Part shown: positions 17,389-23,529 of the stretch, piece by piece
Layout: every line of letters begins with the position of its first letter
Position numbering within the stretch: position 1 is the stretch's first letter
From: an uncultured Psychroserpens sp.
GTDB lineage: Bacteria > Bacteroidota > Bacteroidia > Flavobacteriales > Flavobacteriaceae
Length of the DNA: 64,000 nt
NCBI RefSeq assembly: GCF_947492715.1
Contig: NZ_CANLNS010000001.1
Coordinates: forward strand, 1,240,001-1,304,000
Direction: 5' to 3'
Notes under the pieces: model-generated
What the model was told of the DNA's origin: nothing
What the model saw: the letters and a program-made list of their open reading frames with translations, nothing else
Databases searched by the model: none
Made by a program: the position numbers and the translations under genes

Positions 17389-18456
17389 TTAATTTTTAAT
17401 AAGCTTTTTAGTCAGTATGCCTTCAGTGTATTTAAGCTCTATTAAATATAGTCCTGAAGTACATTCGGAAATATCAAAACGTTGACCGTCTGTTATGTTT
17501 GTTTCTTCTTTTATCAACTTCCCTGAAATATCATAAATAGATACTTTTTCTATTTCGGAATTTCCTAAGTGTTTAATTCTAAATGTTCCATTAATTGTTG
17601 GATTAGGTATAAGAGACACATCACTTTCATTGCTGTCCAGATCACTAACAGATAAGGTATCACAAGACCCTGAAATACCATTAGCAGAAGTGACTCTGAA
17701 ATTACCTTCTACATTCATTAGTTGAAAACCATTTAAACTTCCGTTTAAACTATTTGAAGACTTGTCAGTAACCATAGCTATTGCAGTATTATCTGTATCT
17801 ACCATACCTTGGTTGAGATCAAAGTTTAAGATTAATCCAGTTTCACTTCCATTTAATTCGCAATTTCTCGAGTCTGCAATGTCGCTAGCACTTCTTGCAT
17901 AGTTCCATATACGAATATCATCCAGCATGCCTTGTAAAGGATATGGATCGCCACCTGCCGTGGTACCAGCACCAATTCTTAGAGGGCTACTATTAGGTGT
18001 TAAGTTTCCTGAAACGGCTTGAGTTCGAACGTTTATACCATCAATGTAAAAATTCACTTCGGTACTACTTAAGGTCACAGCTATATGGTACCATTGATCT
18101 GGAGCCACAGTATTCCATTGATAATCGGTGAAATTGGCACCAATCCCAGCATGATAAAAACGAAAAATCTTATTTGCTCCATCGGTTAACAACATAAGTC
18201 CGTATGACTCGGTGTATCTGGATTTAGCAAAGATGCATTCCCAGTCCCATCCGTTTGTTGTTCTATTTATTTGATCAAAATTCACCCAAGCCTCGAAAGT
18301 AAAACTTGTTGTGAAATCTAATAAATCATTATCGGGAAGTTCTATATAATCCCATGAAGCGACTTGCCCATCAAAGTCTAATCCTGTAGCAGTTTGGGCT
18401 GTTGAAGTTTGGTATAAAAATACCATTGCAAGTAAAAAAAGTAATTGTTTTTTCAT
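17389..18456 (-). CDS. LamG-domain secreted protein with T9SS sorting domain
   Basis: This 355-residue protein has a signal peptide (about 1-20, ...QTSTA/QT). A LamG/concanavalin-like jelly roll follows (about 25-195) with YIELPDNDLLDFTTSFTFEAWVNF, WYHIAVTLSSTEVNFYIDG and GMLDDIRIWNYARSASDI. The last 75 residues are a type A T9SS C-terminal domain: PNPTINGTFRI, IEKVSIYDISGKLIKE, SGLYLIEL and TKKLIKN. It should pass the outer membrane by the type IX system and be attached to or released from the surface. LamG domains usually bind glycans or mediate adhesion. Its promoter matches the type 2 ECF element of the sigma locus at 22 kb. Confidence 0.88.
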   Translation of the reverse strand: MKKQLLFLLAMVFLYQTSTAQTATGLDFDGQVASWDYIELPDNDLLDFTTSFTFEAWVNFDQINRTTNGWDWECIFAKSRYTESYGLMLLTDGANKIFRFYHAGIGANFTDYQWNTVAPDQWYHIAVTLSSTEVNFYIDGINVRTQAVSGNLTPNSSPLRIGAGTTAGGDPYPLQGMLDDIRIWNYARSASDIADSRNCELNGSETGLILNFDLNQGMVDTDNTAIAMVTDKSSNSLNGSLNGFQLMNVEGNFRVTSANGISGSCDTLSVSDLDSNESDVSLIPNPTINGTFRIKHLGNSEIEKVSIYDISGKLIKEETNITDGQRFDISECTSGLYLIELKYTEGILTKKLIKN

Positions 18457-18795
18457 AATTAAATAGGTTAAATAATGTTTGTTACTCTTATGACATGTAA
18501 TTCTGAGCTTACCCTATTTTTTTTATTAAAAAAATTGTAATTCATCATGAATAAATGATGTTTAATCGGGTTTTTTAAAATACTTAATCGGATATAAAAG
18601 AAGTATACAAGCGCATTGGGTATCTATTAGTTCATTATTTGGAATGTTTCATTTTATATTTTATAGGAGGTATATTAAGAGTAGTAGAACATGAGCCAGG
18701 GATACTAGTAAAGTAAATGGGATGATTACTCTATAAAATTTATAGTTTTTGTTATACATGGGCTTCATAAATATTTGGGATTCATATGGTCTTTT
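18457..18795. other. Gene-free stretch between the LamG gene and the DUF3570 gene
   Basis: About 340 bp of AT-rich sequence. The right-hand 270 bp hold no ORF, hairpin or repeat I can support. The left part holds the type 2 ECF promoter of the LamG gene (18492-18521). It may contain the 3' untranslated end of the DUF3570 operon, but no clear terminator was seen. Confidence 0.5.
18492..18521 (-). promoter_or_regulatory. Putative ECF promoter (type 2) before the LamG/T9SS gene
   Basis: On the minus strand, AAAAATAGGGT (18521-18511), 13 nt, then CATGTC (18497-18492). The same arrangement lies before the thioredoxin/ApbE operon and before fecR of locus 2. The leader to the ATG at 18456 is about 35 nt. 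Confidence 0.55.
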
Positions 18796-20256
18796 CTAAT
18801 CTAATACAAACTTAAATCCGCTAGAAATAATGCTAGAGTTAAGTCCGTCACTTCTATCATAAATGCTATACTTTATATCAAATGACTTAAGACCAAAATT
18901 GAAGATTTTAAACGTTGTAAAAATATCTGTATATCTAAACCCTAAGCCATATTGATTGCTATTAAAACCTGATAAATCGTAGTCTGATGTATAAAACTCT
19001 GAGGAGGACGTATGGGCTTCATAAGGTGCAAAATAGTCTGCCGCGGTTTGGTTATAAAACCTATAACTAGGATAGAAGGTAAATTTACCGTTACCCAATT
19101 TAATAGGAAGTTCAATACTTATTGTATGCGAGTTAATTCCCCAATCATCAAAATAATATCGATAATACGTTCTTAACGCCATATTTTCATTTATATAGTA
19201 GTTAAAGCGAGCTCCAATTGGAATTTTGAATCGTGTGTCAGGCAATCGTTCGATATCATCTGCTAGTTGAAAAACATCAGTATTTGTTGGTGATGTATAA
19301 TTAGGAATATTTGCTGCATTTCCTATATAATAGTTTGGTCTATCATTAAAATAAACGCGTTGCATGGGGTTCGCGAGCCATCCTTTTTGTTGGATAACAT
19401 CTAAAAACAAAGAGAATTGTGCATTTTTACTCACTATTTGAGAAAAACTAAGGGATAAGGAATAAGAATTTCTTGACTCATCTTGTATAAGTGTTGTATT
19501 GAATGGATTCCAAACTATGGCGCCATTTTTATCAATGGCCTGCCCTTGTTGATCTAGAATATCGATACCACTAAAAAAACCGTTATTAAGATCTCCACCA
19601 GCTTCATTATACGAGTCTATTTCTGTTGGGTATCTTGGGCTCCAAGTGTCTAGAAAAACTTGTGCTTTAATTCCTAATTCTGTGTTCTTTTCATTAAACA
19701 ATTTAGTGAATCCTCCACCAAAGCCGATTGAGGTATAGTCGTATTCAGTTGCAAATCCAGCATTAACACTCCATATATTATTTCTATCATCTGAACTATG
19801 ACTATAACTAACAGTAACTCCTCCCCAAACATCCTTTGCAGAGGCTCCCGATGATTCTACCCACGGACTACCTGTTGGAGATGCATTTGCATTGCCTTCG
19901 TTGTCATCGTCATCTCCTCCTCCAGCAGAAGCTCCAGAAGAATCAAAAGGATCTAAATTACTCGAAGACGCCGAGGTATATGCAGAAATTCCTGCATCTA
20001 TAGTTAATACATCATCTGCATTTAACGGTATGGCAACGACAATAGTTGGGGTTATATCTGTAAGATGCTCGTCGCCTATGCCTCCAGTTACTGAAGCATG
20101 AGTTCCATCTTGTTGGTAATAACTCATTAAAAAATCAACTTCTGTTGTTTCTAATACGCGTTTTTTATAACCTGAAGATATAGAATCTTTATTCTTATCT
20201 TGAGAATGCAAAAGCAAAGAGAAGAAACACAAAATCGATACGAATAGATATTTCAT
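18796..20256 (-). CDS. DUF3570 outer-membrane beta-barrel protein with two SGAS motifs
   Basis: Starting at the ATG at 20256, the protein has 486 residues: a signal peptide (about 1-18, ...LLLHS/QD) and then alternating amphipathic strands that fill the rest and end FKFVLD, as in an outer-membrane barrel. Two copies of SSGAS occur near the N-terminus, at residues 106-110 and 135-139, separated by an Asp/Gly/Asn-rich loop. The [ST]GA[ST] core resembles the site where ApbE attaches FMN to target proteins. The ApbE gene lies in the same operon. An upstream in-frame ATG at 20340 would run back through the DUF4266 gene and is rejected. Only one base separates this start from the DUF4266 stop. The function is unestablished. 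Confidence 0.8.
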   Translation of the reverse strand: MKYLFVSILCFFSLLLHSQDKNKDSISSGYKKRVLETTEVDFLMSYYQQDGTHASVTGGIGDEHLTDITPTIVVAIPLNADDVLTIDAGISAYTSASSSNLDPFDSSGASAGGGDDDDNEGNANASPTGSPWVESSGASAKDVWGGVTVSYSHSSDDRNNIWSVNAGFATEYDYTSIGFGGGFTKLFNEKNTELGIKAQVFLDTWSPRYPTEIDSYNEAGGDLNNGFFSGIDILDQQGQAIDKNGAIVWNPFNTTLIQDESRNSYSLSLSFSQIVSKNAQFSLFLDVIQQKGWLANPMQRVYFNDRPNYYIGNAANIPNYTSPTNTDVFQLADDIERLPDTRFKIPIGARFNYYINENMALRTYYRYYFDDWGINSHTISIELPIKLGNGKFTFYPSYRFYNQTAADYFAPYEAHTSSSEFYTSDYDLSGFNSNQYGLGFRYTDIFTTFKIFNFGLKSFDIKYSIYDRSDGLNSSIISSGFKFVLD

Positions 20257-20257
20257 A

Positions 20258-20473
20258 TTAGTTACAGCCACAGCCTCCGCCTGTTTTTCCTCCATTTGCT
20301 CCAGAAGCACCTTCTCTGTAGACATGAAAATTAGTTTCAAAACGATCTATTTTGTTTGCGGATAATGCCATATCTGGATCATTAATATTAACTTTATCAT
20401 ACTCTTTAACAGCCACGCATGAGCTTAGAGATAGCAGTATTACTGTAATAGAAATTCCTTTTTTTATCATCAT
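20258..20473 (-). CDS. DUF4266 small lipoprotein with Cys-containing tail
   Basis: This 71-residue protein starts MMIKKG and has a lipobox ending at C19 (LSLSSC), so it should be a lipid-anchored periplasmic or outer-membrane protein. A short middle region follows, and the end is Gly-rich with two cysteines, C68 and C70, in GGGCGCN at the extreme C-terminus. That tail is the hallmark I associate with DUF4266. The closely spaced cysteines could bind a metal or form a disulfide handled by the thioredoxin-like protein of the same operon. It lies 17 bp after apbE and 1 bp before the DUF3570 gene. Its function is unknown. Confidence 0.8.
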   Translation of the reverse strand: MMIKKGISITVILLSLSSCVAVKEYDKVNINDPDMALSANKIDRFETNFHVYREGASGANGGKTGGGCGCN

Positions 20474-20490
20474 TAATTTTTTTGATTGTT

Positions 20491-21468
20491 TTATTTTATA
20501 TTGATGTTTTTAGAGTAGAATACTTTTCCGGTATCATCAACAATAATGCACTCTATATTTTGTAATTGATTAATAAAGTCTAGTCCAACATCTATTCCCA
20601 TAACAAAGATTGATGTTGCTAAGGCATCGGCTAGTTCGGCGCTTACGGAAAACACACTTACACTTACAATACCGCTGCTAGGATAACCTGTTCGTGGATC
20701 AATAATATGAGAGAATCTCTTTTTGTTAAGCACAACGAACTTTTCATAATTACCTGAGGTAACCACAGCGCTCTCATAAATTGGGAGAAGTGCAAATACT
20801 TTATTTTTATTTAGGGGGTTCTTAATTCCTATTTGCCAATCTTTACCTGAACGTTGTTTTCCCCATGTATTCATGTCTCCAGAAGCATTAATAATTCCAC
20901 CCTCGACACCTATTTTTTTTAATAATTCTTTAGCCTTATCTGCGGCATATCCTTTGCCAATAGCTCCAAACCCAATTTTCATTCCTTTGTGTTTTAGGTA
21001 TATAGAGTAGTTGTCTTCATTTAATATTATGTTCTTATAGCCTACTTTTTCAACAGATTTTTTGATACGGTCTTCAGATGGCATTTCGGTCATGGATCCA
21101 TCAAATTTCCAAATGCGATCCATAGATGCATAACTTATATCAAAAGCACCTTCTGTTAGTTTAGATATTTGAATGGCTCTTTTAATCAAATCAAAGAGTT
21201 CTTTATCTACAGTTACAGGTTTGATGCCTGCATTTCTATTTATTTCTGAAGTTTGAGAGTTTTTGTCCCATGAAGAAATTAATTTTTCTATTCTTGATAT
21301 TTCAGATACTGCTGTATCTATGTATGTGTTGGCTTCAATAGAATTTGTAGCTATAACAGTAATATCAAAACGACTCCCCATTAGCTTTAAAACACGTTTG
21401 TAAGTGCCCTGAGCTAAGGCTGTATAGTTAACACAAAACAATAGACCCAAAATAATTAGCTTCTTCAT
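20491..21468 (-). CDS. apbE: FAD:protein FMN transferase (ApbE family)
   Basis: ApbE moves FMN from FAD onto a Ser or Thr of extracytoplasmic proteins. The 325-residue length and a signal peptide (about 1-19) fit a periplasmic enzyme. Family motifs are present in order: LMGSRFDITV, ISRIEKLISSWD, AFDISYASMDRIWKF, IGFGAIGKGYAADKAKELL, NASGDMNTWGK, ITSGNYEKF-like VTSGNYEKF, HIIDPRTGYPSSG and the metal-binding Asp in SAELADALATS. No separate FMN_bind domain gene is found in the window, so the target is probably in the same operon. The best candidate is DUF3570 with its SGAS tracts. It is 4 bp from the thioredoxin-like gene upstream. Confidence 0.93.
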   Translation of the reverse strand: MKKLIILGLLFCVNYTALAQGTYKRVLKLMGSRFDITVIATNSIEANTYIDTAVSEISRIEKLISSWDKNSQTSEINRNAGIKPVTVDKELFDLIKRAIQISKLTEGAFDISYASMDRIWKFDGSMTEMPSEDRIKKSVEKVGYKNIILNEDNYSIYLKHKGMKIGFGAIGKGYAADKAKELLKKIGVEGGIINASGDMNTWGKQRSGKDWQIGIKNPLNKNKVFALLPIYESAVVTSGNYEKFVVLNKKRFSHIIDPRTGYPSSGIVSVSVFSVSAELADALATSIFVMGIDVGLDFINQLQNIECIIVDDTGKVFYSKNINIK

Positions 21469-21472
21469 TTAT

Positions 21473-21904
21473 CTATTTTTTAAAAGATTCTAATAATTTT
21501 ATGTAGGCCTCAGGTGTTGTCTTTTTAAATCCTGTCTCTCCTAAGACATTACCTTTTCCATCGAGTACAACTACATGTGGAAAGTATCCATATTTGTTAT
21601 ACATCTCAGCTAACTTCTTATTGTGATTTTGCTGCTTTTCGCTTAGCGCATTTTTTTTTCGTCTAGGGAAGTCTGCTTTTAACATCACAAAATGAGACTT
21701 TGCATAAGACTTAAATGTTTCCGATTGAAAAATAGTTCTATCCAATTTCATACAAGGTGCGCACCAATCTGACCCTTGAAACACTAATATTATAGTTTGT
21801 TCATTCTCTTGAGCTATAGACTTGGCAGTTTCCAAGTTAGTATTCCAATCTTGTGAAAAAACACTAAATGAAATTAAAAATGGTAAATAAAGAAGTAGTT
21901 TCAT
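21473..21904 (-). CDS. Periplasmic thioredoxin-like protein
   Basis: This 143-residue protein has a signal peptide (about 1-17, ...FSVFS/QD) and one thioredoxin fold with the active site C48-A-P-C51 (FQGSDWCAPCMKL). The cis-Pro loop appears as YGYFPHVVVLDGKG. It resembles the thioredoxin_7/DsbD-gamma-like group that reduces disulfides outside the cytoplasm. As first gene of the ApbE/DUF4266/DUF3570 operon it may keep the Cys-tail of DUF4266 reduced, which is inference from gene order. The start at 21904 is preceded by a type 2 ECF promoter. Confidence 0.88.
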   Translation of the reverse strand: MKLLLYLPFLISFSVFSQDWNTNLETAKSIAQENEQTIILVFQGSDWCAPCMKLDRTIFQSETFKSYAKSHFVMLKADFPRRKKNALSEKQQNHNKKLAEMYNKYGYFPHVVVLDGKGNVLGETGFKKTTPEAYIKLLESFKK

Positions 21905-21937
21905 GGTAAAGAATTACGTATTGGTCTCTATAGTTAA

Positions 21938-21967
21938 TACACGAAAAAACAACTTCACCCTATTTTT
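21938..21967 (-). promoter_or_regulatory. Putative ECF promoter (type 2) before the thioredoxin/ApbE operon
   Basis: On the minus strand, AAAAATAGGGT (21967-21957), 13 nt, then CGTGTA (21943-21938). It faces away from the sigma gene at 22019 and leaves a leader of about 33 nt to the ATG at 21904. Confidence 0.55.
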
Positions 21968-22018
21968 GATGATATATTTTAGTGCTTTGAGTATTTTTGA
22001 ACTCTCATTAGTTAAAAG

Positions 22019-22540
22019 ATGTCAGAAAAAGAACCTTCTATTTGTGAAGAAAAAATTTATAACGAATTATTTCGGAAATACTACGAGCCAGTAACGAAAT
22101 ACATTTATTATAAATGTGGAAATTTACATCAAGCAGAGGATATTGTTCAGAATGTATTTATTAAAATTTGGAAGCTTTGTGCTACTATTATTTACTCAAA
22201 AGCAAAATCTTATATTTATTCTGCATGTAACCATTCATTTTTAAATGAAGTCGCGCATGAAAAAGTAGTTTTAAAGCATCAGAAAACAGTAGAAGAACAT
22301 ACAAATTATGAAAGTCCAGATTTTTTAATAGAAGTTGATGAGTTTCGAATAAAACTAAAGCAAGCTATTAACATGTTAAACCCTAAAGAAAGGGAGGTTT
22401 TTTTATTAAGTAGGGTTGAAGATAAAACATATAAAGAGATTGCAGAAATAACAGGTCTTACAGTTAAAGCAATAGAGCGTCGAATGAGTAAAGCCTTGAG
22501 GGAATTACGAGACCTGCTTGGAGCGCATATTAAAGTATAA
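22019..22540 (+). CDS. ECF RNA polymerase sigma factor (locus 2)
   Basis: This 173-residue FecI-type sigma factor has region 2 (about 15-85: LFRKYYEPVTKYIYYKCGN...AEDIVQNVFIKIWKL...SYIYSACNHSFLNEVAHE) and region 4 (about 115-165: LNPKEREVFLLSRVEDKTYKEIAEITGLTVKAIERRMSKALRELR). It heads an operon with fecR and a TonB receptor. It is divergent from the thioredoxin/ApbE/DUF operon, with 114 bp between. No copy of the type 2 motif was found before the sigma gene itself, so its own transcription probably uses another promoter. Confidence 0.93.
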   Translation: MSEKEPSICEEKIYNELFRKYYEPVTKYIYYKCGNLHQAEDIVQNVFIKIWKLCATIIYSKAKSYIYSACNHSFLNEVAHEKVVLKHQKTVEEHTNYESPDFLIEVDEFRIKLKQAINMLNPKEREVFLLSRVEDKTYKEIAEITGLTVKAIERRMSKALRELRDLLGAHIKV

Positions 22541-22568
22541 AAATAGGGTAGGGTTTAATTTAAATGTC
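22539..22568 (+). promoter_or_regulatory. Putative ECF promoter (type 2) before fecR/receptor
   Basis: AAAAATAGGGT (22539-22549), 13 nt, then AATGTC (22563-22568), beginning inside the sigma stop codon and ending 23 nt before the fecR start. This is the third copy of the element. Confidence 0.55.
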
Positions 22569-22591
22569 TTATAGTTAGAAGCTTATAATAT

Positions 22592-23491
22592 ATGATGAAA
22601 AATTACGATAATGATGATACTTTTTTAGGACGCTGGATTGCAGGAGAACTATCTGACGAGGAACTTATTGCCTTTAAAAAGACCGAGACATATAAACAGT
22701 TTAAACTCATTAATAGGGAGTCTCAATTATTAGATGGTCCCGATATTGATGTCGAAAAGGCACTGCATGATGTAAAGCAGAAACTAAAACAAAACAAACC
22801 TAAAACAATTCGTCTTTGGCAAACTATTACTGTCGCTGCCATGTTAATTATAGCGTTAGGTGTATTTTTCAATTCATCAAAAACCTATACAAATGCAATT
22901 GGTGAAACGCAAACAATCGTTCTAGAAGATGGTTCAAAGGTGCATTTAAACGCTAACTCCAGTCTTTCGTTAAAGCGCTTCTTTTGGTCAAATAATAAAA
23001 CGGTAAATTTAGATGGTGAAGCCTATTTCATAGTTACAAAAAACAATGATTTTAAAGTAAAGACTTCAAAGGGTATAGTTAAGGTATTAGGAACAAAGTT
23101 TAATATAAAAGACAGATCTTATTTTGAATTGAAATGTTACGAAGGAAAGGTTAAGTTTTCTCAGTTGAGCGATGCATCTTCTTCGAAAATTTTGACCCAA
23201 GGAATGCAAATAATAATTGATGATAATCTGGTTGAAGATGTACTTTTTAAAGAAGAATCACCTTTGTGGAGAAAAGGTGTTTCAAAATTTGACGAGCAAC
23301 CGTTACATCTAGTATTAGAGGAATTAACGCAGTATTTCGATATCACTTTTGATGCTCATAACATTAACAAAAACAGATTGTTTTCAGGAAGTTTTAATCA
23401 TAATGATTTGGATTTGGCGTTAAAGGCAACATTAATCCCAATGGGAATAAATTATAAAATCGAGAAGCAAACGATTATCCTGTCTGAATAA
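22592..23491 (+). CDS. FecR family anti-sigma regulator (locus 2)
   Basis: This 299-residue protein has a cytosolic sigma-binding N-terminus (about 1-74), one membrane span (about 75-94, WQTITVAAMLIIALGVFF), and a periplasmic FecR domain (about 100-190). That domain has LEDGSKVHLNANSSLSLKRF, VNLDGEAYFIVTKNNDFKVKTSKGIVKVLGTKFNI and CYEGKVKF. A C-terminal DUF4974 region (about 225-298) ends GINYKIEKQTIIL. It relays the state of the receptor at 23530 to the ECF sigma at 22019. Two ATGs stand in tandem at the start, and either could be used. Confidence 0.92.
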   Translation: MMKNYDNDDTFLGRWIAGELSDEELIAFKKTETYKQFKLINRESQLLDGPDIDVEKALHDVKQKLKQNKPKTIRLWQTITVAAMLIIALGVFFNSSKTYTNAIGETQTIVLEDGSKVHLNANSSLSLKRFFWSNNKTVNLDGEAYFIVTKNNDFKVKTSKGIVKVLGTKFNIKDRSYFELKCYEGKVKFSQLSDASSSKILTQGMQIIIDDNLVEDVLFKEESPLWRKGVSKFDEQPLHLVLEELTQYFDITFDAHNINKNRLFSGSFNHNDLDLALKATLIPMGINYKIEKQTIILSE

Positions 23492-23529
23492 AATACAAAA
23501 CCTAAATTTGGATTCCCAAATCAACAAAT

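Noticed and set aside
20258-20300. DUF4266 as a RiPP precursor because of its Gly/Cys tail
   Set aside because: It has a lipobox, the tail is short, and there is no maturase, protease or transporter typical of RiPP clusters nearby.
20293-20316. EGASGAN in DUF4266 as a flavinylation site
   Set aside because: The last residue is Asn, where FMN attachment needs Ser or Thr. DUF3570 has the better match.
18796-20340. Longer DUF3570 start at 20340
   Set aside because: It would run back through the DUF4266 gene in another frame and would put 28 residues before a clear signal peptide.
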